A stretch of DNA of 64,000 nucleotides, taken from contig AP031357.1 in assembly GCA_037833965.1 (NCBI GenBank), forward strand, positions 2,500,001-2,564,000, given 5' to 3'. Positions 36,861 to 48,153 of the stretch are shown piece after piece; within the stretch, counting starts at the first letter, position 1, and each line of letters begins with the position of its first letter. The notes beneath the pieces were generated by a model, which was given only the letters and a program-made list of their open reading frames with translations, was not told where the DNA came from and made no database searches. The position numbers and the translations under genes were made by a program. The DNA comes from Marchantia polymorpha subsp. ruderalis (Eukaryota; Streptophyta; Marchantiopsida; Marchantiales; Marchantiaceae).

Positions 36861-37890
36861 TCAAGATTATATGAGTCAATTTTTGGAGGAATTTCTTGTG
36901 TCACGGAAATATACTATGTTCAAACTGCGATATTTGAGAGGGAAAAAAATGCATATATTAAAAACGCTTACATGTATACAAATCGATATACGAGCTATAA
37001 TGTATGTCATTAACTCCGAGTTTATAGACAATTTGTGTGCTTATTGTCAAAAAACTGTTAATATATGCCGAGTACATGGACGAGCCGTGTGCTTACGGTC
37101 ATAATGGTCATTATTCCTGAGTACATAAAAATATCTCGTGCTCATAGTCAATACATTTAATTTCACTTCTACCCATCGGTGTTATCTTGTCAGGTCAATG
37201 TGCTAAATGTCACATGGAAGGGAAAAGAGAATGGGAATTGTGGGAAATAAACAATCGTAAAATTCGACATGAAAATGGAGGAAAAGTAGTAAAACAATAA
37301 AGAATGCACTGTACATATACATTGATATTCTGCAATAAAAAATGAAAACGCAAGATATAACAAACAGCAAAGCGGGAAATTGAAAAACATTGAGAATATT
37401 TATACATTGAAATCTTGCACCATAGGAAAAATTAGTAAATCTTAAATAAAGGAAAGCATATTTTTACGTTGAAGTCTTGCACTACAGGAAAAAAAAGCAA
37501 AGTTTGAATAATAGTAAAGCAAAATAGGCGGAGGCGAGGCACTGCCAGTATAATACATCTCCATTTACAACAACCGTAATGTAGTTCACTCCAATTTACT
37601 ACGATGTATACTCGATAACCTGAAAGAAAAGTGTATGCACACCATGCACTGGAAGAATACAGACAATATCCATATCTTATTAAACAAATAAATTCTCTGA
37701 ACAATTGACCAGAACTTACCTTCTATATCTTGATACATGTCTAGCCATATCCTGTCAATTAAACTCCGTTCCCCCTGCAACTGTCTACACTGACTACTGG
37801 GCCTCGGATACAAATACCCTTTGAAGTCGGATAGTTAAATATACAATCCAGCTAACAAGATTGTAACGTCAGTAACATATGTCTCGACAA
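36861..37890. other. Spacer between convergent RPL30 and zinc-finger gene
   Basis: AT-rich spacer with no coding exon recognised. It probably holds both 3' untranslated regions. Three degenerate units beginning near 37015, 37069 and 37117 share the pattern GAGT-ACAT...GTGCTTA..GTC and look like an old short tandem repeat. Confidence 0.5.
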
Positions 37891-38959
37891 TCAATTTTGA
37901 GAACCGTTTGTTTGTGGTCCCGTCATTTCCTCTTCCGGCACATGGAAGCCAATTATGCCCCTCTTTTCTCCGGTCCCAAAACAGCGCGTGCAGTGGCTTC
38001 TTCCACCGCCGCTGCAGTCCCAACACCTGGTTTGACAACATCAAAAGAGAAACACGTTCAGGAAGATGTTTTCTTGGCATATTCTTGTGTTCAAGCACAT
38101 CAAACACGAGAATCTGCGACTTGTGAAGAAATTCGGATTATGCTATGTTGCACCTGACGTACCATGACACGAAAGCAGAAGAGCATGGTTAGGCACCTCG
38201 CTGAACAAAGGGGTACAATTCGAGAAAAGGTAAATTAGATGAGCTGAACTACGCACCACTTGGGCCATTCTCCCTTTGGTAGCATTGCAAGCTCCGTGAA
38301 GTTTGTTCGTCCTGATTGAAAGAGTCACGAATGTGGAAATCAGATCAGGACCAGAGAGAGGTAAAAAAAGATGAACCAAACAGAAATATAATAATGCACA
38401 CATCGGAAAATTGAAAGTCTGAGATGGTTGATTGCAGTGAAGGAGGTCAGGAAGGAATGACATGTCAAAACCCTAGAAATATGACGAAATTGGAGAGAAA
38501 GACCTGAATCTATGAGAGAATTCGGAAAATGTAGATGGCTTTCAGGCCCAAGTTTCATTGTACCTCTACCAGAGCAACGATTGCACCTGACTTTACCGGT
38601 CCCTTTGCATATAACACAAGGAGGATCTGGAAGCTTTTTCTTCTCTCTCCTCACATTCGACTGCAGCCAATTTACCAGCCTTGTCATCAGACGTGCGTGA
38701 TTTCTACCGGAGAATTGACAGGAGTAAGTCAATGATCGCAGCTAATTGCCTCGAATATTGGAATATTTTTTCTCTTCACCCATGCAGAACAAAGGAATGA
38801 TCAAATTCGCCAAGCTCGCACCTCAGTCTTGACGACCCAGCTGCGTGATGGCCGCATCCAGGTGCCTCCCATCAGCCCATAAGGCTTATCAAACGGATTT
38901 TGTGAGGCTGCGTTCACGGGACCTGAACCTGCACTGGCGGCCGACAATACACCCGCCAT
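37891..38959 (-). CDS. Small DnaJ-type zinc-finger protein without J domain (BSD2-like)
   Basis: Four exons on the minus strand: 38822-38959, 38564-38660, 38257-38311 and 37891-38026, giving 141 residues with consistent phases. The product has four CxxCxGxG motifs: CVICKGTG and CNRCSGRG, then, after the spacer NFTELAMLPKGEWPKW, CWDCSGGG and CTRCFGTG. It ends GFHVPEEE plus a short tail. These motifs form the two-zinc fold of DnaJ central domains, but there is no J domain or C-terminal substrate domain. Plant proteins with this layout (BSD2, LQY1 and relatives) usually act in plastids as assembly chaperones or in thiol chemistry. This gene's organelle is inferred, not seen. The start is the first in-frame ATG after an upstream stop. 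The N-terminus is short for a transit peptide, so an unrecognised upstream exon is possible. The gene is divergent from the PUM24-like gene. Confidence 0.85.
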
Positions 38960-39316
38960 AATATCCACTCCTCCAGACGACAGCGTCTTCGTACTCGCCT
39001 CCCCCTGAATTCCCAATCGGGAAGGACTCACGCCCAACGAACCTGCTCACCTCACACCCGACACCAACCGGCTCAGAGTCTCCATGCTCATCTCCGAACC
39101 AAAATTCCAGGCCTGCTTGCTGCTGTTCAACTGGCGTCGCGATTAAGCGCACAAATCTCTGACCTCCATCGAGAAATTACCCAATCGTTACACGCGTGTT
39201 ACTCGCAGTTACACAATGATGTCGTAAATGCTGCCAGGTGACAGATCGACATTCCTGCTGATCATTCTCGAGTCCCGCAGCATTCGACGAAAGGTAGATA
39301 GAGCTCGGAGGGCACA

Positions 39317-39364
39317 GCGCGGGCGAGCCTCGGGGCTCATATCTTGCCCGGGGCTCGCCCGCGC
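39317..39364. repeat. GC-rich foldback between divergent promoters
   Basis: GCGCGGGCGAGCC (39317-39329) and its exact complement (39352-39364) flank 22 bases, within which CGGG and CCCG can also pair. The stem is 13 bp and almost entirely G-C. Confidence 0.85.
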
Positions 39365-39454
39365 CATCCACAACCGGTGAGCGAGTCGCCCGCTATACGG
39401 GCACCCGAAATAACCTCCGGTCTTGAAATACGTCCGTGAAGAAAACGGGGCGAG

Positions 39455-39465
39455 TTTAGGGTTTT
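39455..39465. promoter_or_regulatory. Telo-box upstream of the PUM24-like gene
   Basis: TTTAGGGTTTT contains the complement of AAACCCTA. It lies about 710 bases before the PUM24 ATG and about 500 bases before the divergent zinc-finger gene, so either could use it. The motif is typical of ribosome-biogenesis genes. Confidence 0.45.
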
Positions 39466-40173
39466 AAGTTGACGTTGTCGGACGACCCGTTAAACCCCGA
39501 GCTGGACGATGTCCTGAACTCGACCTGATGCTGCCGTGCAACGATTTTGTCGCGGCCTCTGGCTTCGGATTCCAGCTCTGATTTTGCACCGATTCGCGGG
39601 ATTGAAGTCTTCGCTGGCGCTTCTCGTCAGACAGAATTTGGGCAGTGATAATTGAACTGAAGCGGTATTGAGAGCTGGTGACCATTTACATGTTTGGCAG
39701 ATTGACCTTTAAGCTCTGCCTGCCGGACTTCAAGCACAATGGCGGCATTGAAGTCTGTCAAATCAGTCAGTCCAGCTAAAAGGTTGCTCTATTTTCCATG
39801 TCCAGTTTTGTTATCACATGTATGTTGTGACTCCTGCTGGCGTGGTTATGTATTGGTGACCGCATGGATTTTGGTTTCTCGGTCGTGTTCTATTATCTGG
39901 AAGTGAAATTTTGGGTAGTTCAAGAGGTGCACGTACATGACATGGGAAAATCAGGCATTTGAAAGAGGACTGGCGAAGTATCATTACAGTTCTAGTGGAA
40001 CACTGAAGAGTCGCTCTCAAGCGTGGCCTCTAATGCTGGGTTCTTCGAATTTTGCCGAATGGAAAATGCTGAACATTAGCAGATTCATATCCAGCGAAGC
40101 TTGCCATCTTCATGTTGCATAATTCGTGAATATCATTTTGCTCTGAGACTGTTTTGAGAGTTTAGACCTTGGA

Positions 40174-43100
40174 ATGTCACGCAGGAAGCGTCAAGTTCCT
40201 GGAGAGGCTGCATCTGAGAGCAATGGGAAATCGAAATTTGGTGGGTTCAAGAAGGCAAAAATGGGTGAGGGGTTTAAGTCCAAATCTGAAGGATTTAAGC
40301 CGAAATCTCCTTCATCGAAATTCGTGAAAGGAAAGAATTTCAGCGGAAAGGAAGCACCAGCGGGTGAGGGGAAATTCATCAAGAGTAAGAGTGGAAAACC
40401 TCCTTCAAAATTTGATAAGGCTGGAAAACCTGCTCCAAAATTTGTGAAGAAGGAACATTTTTCTTCTAAATCTGATGGTGACGATACCGAGGGTGCATCT
40501 TTGGGGAATACTCAACCTGAAACACATCTTGATCGCAAGGCGAGAAAGGTGAGCCATCCATGATATTTGACAGATCCGCAATGTTTACAAGTTTTCATAT
40601 GAGTTGATTGCTCATCAATACGGAATGGGCGTTTCAAACTTAATTCTCTTTGAAAATTGAACAAGGTTTTAACCAGCTTGAGGCAGGACCTGTTGATATG
40701 AAGTTACTACTCTTCTAATAATTTAATGTTTTTTTAAAGTGTCAATGACCCTTTTTGAATGCGTTGCCCGTATTTCTTCAGGAGCTTGCCGAGCTGAGGA
40801 AGAGTCAACGTAGGCCCAATTACGACCTGGAGAAGGTGTGAACTCTGTGATAATTGAACTCCGGTTTTGACTATCTGCAGTCCTTGAGGAGATCATGCCG
40901 TATTATCAGGACTCTTCTCAGTTTTAGGAATGGTCGTAAGGACACTGGCAGCTCTGTGAAAGCTCTAAAGTCATCTGGATGGTTTGTATACATTGGCGTA
41001 AAGTATGAATCTCCTTGCTACAGGAAGTCAAACGTATGTGGGAAAAGTTGCGGCAGAGGGATTTGGAGAAAGAAGAACGAACGAAGTAAGGACCTCTGGT
41101 GCACTTCTTTTTCAGACAATCTCAACAGTGTGGAAAAATCTGATAATGCCGTATTTGAACCGTTTCTACCTACAGCGTGTTCTTTTCCGATTTATGCTAG
41201 AGTCCTTCGCACAAATTGTGTAATTTGTGCAATTGTGCCCAAGTTAATTGACCGATCTTCCCAGATATTATGACTTACAGAGGTTGCACTTTGTTGTAAA
41301 CACTGGCAAGAGTTTGGATGTCGGTATTCGTAATGAAACTTGATGGCTCTAATTCTCGTACCTGGCTGCAGGTTGGTGACACAAACCCTGACAAAGATGA
41401 AAGGAAAGCTCATGGAGATGTCTACTTCTCATGTAACTTCGCGAGTTGTGCAGGCAAGTTGTGTTTGTCTGTACTTTGACTTCTTGAATTACTCAGCTCG
41501 TGAAGACATACCGGATATGAGCTTGAACTAAGAGCCTGAGATACTTTTCTCGCAGTCGTGTGTGAAGCACTGCACGAAAGCTGAACGAGATGTAGTTTTC
41601 GAGGAGCTGCGACCACACATTTTGACCCTGACAAAGGAGCCTTATGCTTATCACATCGTTCTGAGAATGCTGGATCACGGTACATTCAGTTCTCGAGTGC
41701 TCAGAAATTTGATGCGTAGAGTTAGGCTCTAGTATAGTAAATGCATAATGATTATTACCTGCATAGCATCATTTGGCTCTGAATCAGTGTGTTCTGTGCA
41801 TCAAGATGTTACTTGGGAGAATCTCGACGCACCTCGGTTATGTTATGTAGTGTTGACATGGGAATTGTATCTTTGCAGCATCTAAACCACAGCTACTTCA
41901 TATCTTATCAACACTTCATGGCAATGTCGTCTCACTCTTGCGACATCCCGTCGGTTCCGCAGGTACACCATAGCATATTATAGGTTTCCTGTACTGTTGT
42001 AGGTTTTAAACGGTCACTGCTTTTGCTTAAAACGTGTTTCCCGTGGAACTGGCACTCTCATCTCGTAAGGAAAGATCAACTATACAATGTGACTGTTCTG
42101 TTTTCATGATCCCTGCGTTGTTTCTGTGGTTTTTGATTATATTATCAACCACGATCATTATCTGTTCTGTTTTAGTTGTCGAGCATGCGTATCAAATGGC
42201 CACTGGTCACCAAAGGCGAGAGCTGGTCTCGGAATTTTACTCACCTGAGTTTCGACTTTTCAAAGGTGTTTCTGTGACCGAATTGGACGGCGGGTGAGAA
42301 AACAACCTTTTGCTCTTCCCGTTGTGTGCATTATTATCGCCGCATGGATCTGTGCTGTAATTGGCTCCCTCTTTACCAGCTCATGGAGTCTAGACAAGTG
42401 AGTTAGATCCTGGTTTCCCGAAAGCTCGATTCGTGTATGACCTGGGAGTTACTTGCTTCAAGTTCGCTATCTAATCAGAGAGAATCTTCTTCTAAATCAG
42501 ATTGAAAGAGTTAATGGCGAAAGAGCCTGCGTCTAAGCAGAACACTATGGTAGAGCACATGATGCTGAGTCTCCAACCTATTCTGGAGAAAGGAATCGTC
42601 GATCACTCCATAACACACCGTGCTCTGGCCGAGTACCTCACTGTCTGCAAAAGGGTAACAACATATATTGGAATGTTAAATCTGTTAAATTATGGTATCT
42701 GTCCAGTTAGAGAGATGCTCTTAGTCCTCAAAGTTAGAAAATAATCTGCGATTACTAAATCCAAGTCATCTCCGCCTCCACACTCCCTTCTTTAAAGTGA
42801 AGCCTAATGTTGAGGTTTTCTCCAAGTTACCTGGTTGTCCTTCACTAATTTTTCTGCTCTGTGAATGCAGAGCATGGTGGAAGATGTTGTGAAAAGTCTG
42901 ACGGGCCCTCTTCTGCTACGAATGATCCACACCCGGGATGGAGCAAGAATAGCCGTTACTTGCATCAACATGAGCACTGCGAAGGTGAGACCCTGAAAGT
43001 CTTGGATACTGGCTACTTCAAGTAGCAGAATAGTTTATTTTTCTTGATTACTTGATACTCGAACCTCGTCTGCAATGTCTGATCCACCGAGCAGTTTTCA

Positions 43101-45230
43101 CAACTTTTATGAATTGGCTGTGGTTTTGCGGTCTTCTTAGACAAGCACTGTTGTTTTCCTTACCAGGAACGTAAGCTGATCATCAAAAGCATGAAGGGAC
43201 ATGTGAAGAAAGTAGCGTGCGACGAACACAGTAGCGCCGTAAGTGTTCTTCTAGCACCTTACACCTTGCCTTGTGGAGTGGCAAAGTTGTACCCAGCAAC
43301 TAACAAACTATGAACATTATAATGTCCTTGTTCACATACATACAGCCGAGGGTCGTTCATGTCTTTTTGCTGTTTTACCAACATCATCAAAGTTGTGTGG
43401 TGTGGTGTGGTAATACTGTTGCTCTTGGTGATTATACAAGTCGCCAACTGATCGCATCTATATTTCTTCCTGCTACCAGCAGTCAGTGCAGTCCTCCTTT
43501 TCATCCTGCCTCTTGGCAGTTATTGTTTTCGGAGTTGTTCGAAGTTAATTTAGGCCTTAATGGTGTGTTCTCTGTGCAGGTTTTGATGGCCATATTCGAC
43601 TTGGTTGATGATACAACGCTCGTTTCGAAGGTCTGAGAAACTAAATAAAGAACATGACGATTGATCCTAGCTACGTGCTTTACATGAGTGTGAAAATAAG
43701 TTGGGAAGTACCTAGTGAATTCTGCTGTCGGAGATTTTGTATTGGGATCATATTGAATCTCTATGGTTGATTTCAGGTTATCATCAGCGAGCTCTTGACG
43801 GACTTGAAGGAGACTATATCTCACAAGGTTGACATCCTGCTTTCTTGTTGTGGAACGTATGATGTAGATTGTAGTACAGAGCATGACGCCAGGTTCTTTG
43901 TAGGTGCCGTGAGGCCTTTTGGTCTCGTCTAACATTCAAATTTTTATCTTTGTCAGTATGGCCGGCGCTCTGTTCTGCACCTCCTTGCACCTGGAGAAAG
44001 CCGATACTTTCCGGTCGACCTCGTGAAACTTTTACAGCACCCAGCAGGAGTGTGCACTTTAACTCAATGTAAGTTTTTAGTGGGCAATACTAATATCTGT
44101 GACAAAATCAATGTTTCGTCAGTATCCAAAACTGCGGTATTCATTGTTAGGGCCATTTCTAATGCATGGTGATTGGTCGAATGTCATACAGTGGAGGAAG
44201 TTGCAACACCGAGCGAGGAGGTTGAACCTGCATCGTCAATCAAGAAGAATAAAGACAAGAAGGCAAAGAAAGTGGACAAAGATGTAGAAAAGGAAGCCGA
44301 ACAAGAGGGGGATAATGAAGATATGGACATCGAGGATGGGCCGAAGGAAGTCAGGGGCGTGAGCAAAAAGGATCCAGCTGTCCGTAGACAACAACTACTA
44401 ACAGCTGGTGATCTCGGCAAGGTACTCCTACACAAATGGGTCGTGTAACCAACTTCTGTAAGCGTTATGTTCACTTTCAAAGTAGTGTTCGAAAATGACT
44501 TCACCATTCACATATCAATTTGTTGTCTTTGATCGTCCTCCACAGAAATTGGTAGAGACCTGCGCCGAGATAGCGAAAGAACTTCTGCTATCCCCCACAG
44601 GTTCAGAGGTCATGTACGAGGTAAGCTTTTTCATGGTGGTCATAAACTTCTATTATGTTGGGCTCGGTGTTCCTGCACCTAGTTCTGCGTGGAGATCTGA
44701 TTACTGTGAGTGATTTATGAAATTTGCAGGTAGCCATGGGTGGGATTGATGGAGTTCTTTGGAAAATAGCCGCAGAACAGTTAGTAGCTCTTCACAAAGC
44801 TATTGCTGAGCTAGTAGCCAGTGCTGAGGTGCAAAGCAGCGTAGATGACAAGAACGTCATGACGGAATATTTTTCGAGTCGCACTATCCGCAGACTGATA
44901 ATAAACTCTATGGGTTCTCCTTTCGACAAGAAGACACCTTCATTTGCCGGAACTTTTTACGCCGATGCATTGAAGGGAAAGTGCAAACTTTGGGCGAAAG
45001 ATCACAGGTATGCTATCTTCGCTTTCAGGGTTTCTACATCTTAGTAATGTCCACTTTGTATGAAACGCAGTCACTGAACATCGTCGTTCGAAATTGTTTT
45101 TGGGTGCAGTGCCAAGGTGATCTCAGCATATACGATTTGTAAAGATTCGAAAGCTAAGAAGGCCGCAAATGCAGAGATCAAGAAACTTGTTGATGCCGGG
45201 GTACTAAAGCAACAGGAAGAAAAAACCTAA
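40174..45230 (+). CDS. PUM24: Pumilio-repeat nucleolar protein, PUM24/PUF6 family
   Basis: Eighteen exons: 40174-40548, 40782-40835, 41024-41085, 41372-41453, 41556-41679, 41879-41962, 42176-42293, 42380-42397, 42501-42654, 42871-42984, 43167-43238, 43580-43630, 43777-43827, 43957-44068, 44192-44421, 44546-44620, 44730-45007 and 45110-45230. They join in frame to 724 residues. Residues 1-125 are rich in K, S and P, like a nucleolar-localisation tail. From about residue 140 the protein follows the PUF6/PUM3 family of divergent pumilio repeats, with conserved segments such as SRVVQSCVKHC, VGSAVVEHAYQMATG, PILEKGIVDHSITH and RTIRRLI. Exon 15 adds an acidic linker (about residues 505-545). Family members are nucleolar RNA-binding proteins needed for pre-rRNA processing. 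In Arabidopsis APUM24 this is ITS2 and 60S maturation. Oddities are an 18-nt exon 8 and a GC-AG intron 4. AATAAA follows 35 bases after the stop. Confidence 0.93.
41454..41555 (+). other. GC-AG intron in the PUM24-like gene
   Basis: The exon before it ends CAG and the intron starts GCAAGT and ends CGCAG. Joining here keeps the conserved phrase SRVVQ-SCVKHC in frame. No GT donor nearby does so. GC-AG introns are a known minority class of U2-type introns. Confidence 0.85.
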
Positions 45231-45264
45231 CTGCTTCAAACTATTCCAATTTTGTCCTAAATTT

Positions 45265-45270
45265 AATAAA
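45265..45270 (+). terminator. Polyadenylation signal of the PUM24-like gene
   Basis: AATAAA lies 35 bases after the stop codon and is followed by a T-rich stretch. Confidence 0.6.
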
Positions 45271-45362
45271 TTATTTTTCACAGCATTGAGCTCATATGAA
45301 CTGCATATGTCCCCACCACCCATTCCATACATTCGCATTGTCCTTCCTCTGGCTCTTGGTAC

Positions 45363-45452
45363 CTAGGGTTAGCAGGCGGATTCCCCCTGCTAACCCTAGC
45401 AGCATCTGCAAATCTCCCGGCAGCCCGCAGGGCTCTCGGGAGATTTGCAGAT
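45363..45452. repeat. Two adjacent perfect hairpins just past PUM24
   Basis: Hairpin 1: CTAGGGTTAGCAGG (45363-45376) pairs exactly with 45386-45399 around a 9-base loop. Hairpin 2: ATCTGCAAATCTCCCG (45404-45419) pairs exactly with 45437-45452, and inside it AGCCC pairs with GGGCT around GCA after a two-base internal loop. Only four bases separate the two hairpins. They are GC-rich in otherwise AT-rich DNA and start about 95 bases after the polyadenylation signal. Hairpin 1 contains a telomere-like CTAGGGTT word. Confidence 0.9.
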
Positions 45453-48153
45453 TGGAGATTGTGTACGCAAGTCTTCTGAAGTTCGGTGCATCGTGAGGTC
45501 GAACTCCTGATATTGCTCTTTCGTTTCTCGAGAAAAAAGTTGCACAAAATGTCCAAACAGTCCCATGATTTGAATGTGAAAAATCTAGTTAGCCTGTACC
45601 TGGCATGACCTTGCGATTTTCAGACTTCCTCTCTAAGAAGGGTAAGGCCAAAATGAATTCGTTCAGTTTATGTATCGAATAAAACATGTTTGTAAGAATC
45701 ATCAATATTTATGATAATATAGTCGAAGTGATGAAAGATGGGATTTCTGTCATCAGGAGCTTGTTATCTAAAGTAACAGCTTTTTTTCTTATACTTCGTC
45801 ATACGACGAAATTTACCTACTTTGATATTTAAGTGATTCTTGATTTATAACTATACCATTGTGGGCTACTGTGTTCCTCCCTTCCAGTTTCATAACTATA
45901 CAGAACTTAAAACACGCCTCCTCGAAGGCACATCAAATGATCATCGAGGGCATGATCCAAAACACGTTCGCATTCCACATTGACTACTTCCTCAGGAATC
46001 TGATTGATGTCCGTGAAATCCAACTTTACAGTCTTGGAAAACTTAGTGTTACGTGGTAACATGTCCCAATTCCACGATTTTTTCACGTTGAAACTGATCG
46101 ATTTTTTGTTACTACAGTAGTCTTCCAGGTAAGTACGGTTTGGGAGGATTTATTCGGTGGCGTACTTAGAGGAAGTGCTTATTAATAGAATAGGGAGAAG
46201 CTATAGGACAAAATAATTTGCGATTATTGCCTGACAATTCTGGAACTCAATAAAGATTACATACCGGAGTGTACATATGTATAATCTATTCGTAACGGTG
46301 AAGGAATAGTCATCAAGGTTCTCCTCTTTTTCAGAGGAGGTATAGAAAAAACTTGCGAACAACAACTAGTAAACTTATGAGAGATTCATGTATAAATTTT
46401 AGATTATTTTCTCATTTTAAAACTTGAACAAGAATTATAAAGAAATTACTTAGACAGGTCTTCAAATTTCTATAAAATAATTTTAATTAGACAAATCATT
46501 TCTTAATTTTTTTTCGATTGTAATATCAAATAAGTGTTAGCAATGTGATATAAATTTAGCAACAGTGATGCTTCCAATGAAAGGTCTCTAGATCTCAGCT
46601 ATAAAATGTGTGAGACAAGAGGAACAACTACTAAAATTTCCGATTAAATATTTGATGAATCTAAAAAGAGTAGATTTTTCAATCTTGTTAGTTGTTTCAT
46701 TACTTGAAGTTGAATGACAATTCCGTGAGGAACTTTGAAAATTTTCCCCAGTTCTAACTCTGTCCACTTTAAAGCACATGACCAACATTGGTACTTCCCC
46801 TTTGCTCCGAGGGTGAGAAAGGAACGTTACCACATGAATCAGTGCTAGAGCAGATCTAGACCGTATAAGCAATAACTCCAGCATTCGTCCGCTGTAAGAA
46901 TTTATTGCTCATCGATTGATTTTAAAGACAAAAGAAAGTGATAAGTGGAACAATGACGCCAACTGATTCCACTTCGATGAACATGTGACAAGCATGTAGA
47001 AAAGATTTTGAACTATGATCGTTCCCCATGATTTGTGAAGCGACACAAACAAAGACGGGGCAATTGAAGAATATCCAGAGGTTTCATCCCTTGCTTGAGA
47101 ATCGGGGCAACCTTGGTCAACACGAAGAGCAAATCAGACTCGATTCAAATCTGCAAGAAGTAGGCAATATAGTTTGACCAGATTGAGTGTTGCAGTGGGT
47201 AGCGATCTCTTTTGCTTTGCTGCTAATGTCCCCAAGTTGCCTCTGCTTCACTTCTTAACCTGGACTGGGCGAACATTTGACATATCCATTTGGGCAGAAA
47301 ATCGGTAGGTTCGGTATGTGAGGGTGCATGTACTCTACAGCAGTTAAATTCAGTGTAATTGTTGGGCTGGATTTGTTGGAACTAACGCGTCATACACTCC
47401 AAACCAAACTATTTGTTATCCAGACCAGTTAAAGAGTGTAGTGACCGGGCAAAATTTCTTCAACTCGTAAAGACATGCAGCACGACACCCGATTGAAGGC
47501 ACAAAAGCTAGTCAACGGGGCAGTTGACCGTCATGTTTATCGATCCGTTTATTACCAACACTATTATACAGCAGTCAGCCTCACTCTGGCCAGATTCGGA
47601 TGTTCACTACATTCAGGACCATATTTCTTGCACGTATCCTGCTCCTATCAAATCTGTGGTCTTGTTCAAAGGTTGCCATGAGTCCACCCACCACCCCACG
47701 AGGAAAACAGAATGTGTGGTGAAAGAAATTCTAAATCGCCGTCAGCTATTGTGGAGTACATGCTCAACTCAAAAAGTTTCCCTGCTGCTCCCATCAAGCC
47801 CAATCACTACGCCGAAGTCCTATCTTTTCGCTAATTATACCTCTTCTAATGGCGTGTGGACAGCATGTCTAATTCCGATGGGCGCTATACAGAAACTGAA
47901 TCTAGATTTGCAACCTGCTGAGCTCATGTCAATGAGTTGCAGCTCACTCTTCATTCAGCTGATGCAAAAAAGGAAAACCGAAGTATCGGACTAGTTCCGA
48001 CCACAAGTGAAGTAAGAAATGACTTGTGCTGCCACCGTAATCTACAGTACATTACCGATCGGACATGACGAGCTCTACTGAGTTCTCGTCATGAGGATTA
48101 TTGACATCGCCGGGTGCAACTTCGTGCACTCTGAACTCTCTCTCCCCCTCTCT
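45453..48153. other. Spacer between convergent PUM24 and SDH genes
   Basis: Mostly AT-rich. No conserved coding exon was recognised. The right part probably includes the 3' untranslated region of the minus-strand dehydrogenase gene. A plus-strand frame of 153 codons from ATG 47533 to 47994 has no motif, and a frame of that length is expected by chance in a window this size. Confidence 0.5.

Larger units (their letters stand above)
38960..40173. other. Shared promoter region between divergent genes
   Basis: This 1.2 kb spacer must hold the promoters and 5' leaders of the zinc-finger gene (left) and the PUM24-like gene (right). The GC-rich foldback at 39317-39364 and the telo-box at 39455-39465 lie in it. 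No coding exon was confirmed, although an upstream exon of the zinc-finger gene could be hidden here. Confidence 0.6.

Noticed and set aside
45363-45452. Helitron 3' terminus
   Set aside because: Hairpin arms and a CTAG word are present, but the expected CTRR end followed by T at the right distance is not, and no Helitron protein is nearby.
47533-47994. 153-codon open frame on the plus strand
   Set aside because: A few frames of this length are expected by chance in 64 kb. It has no motif and lies where the 3' region of the opposite-strand SDH gene is expected.
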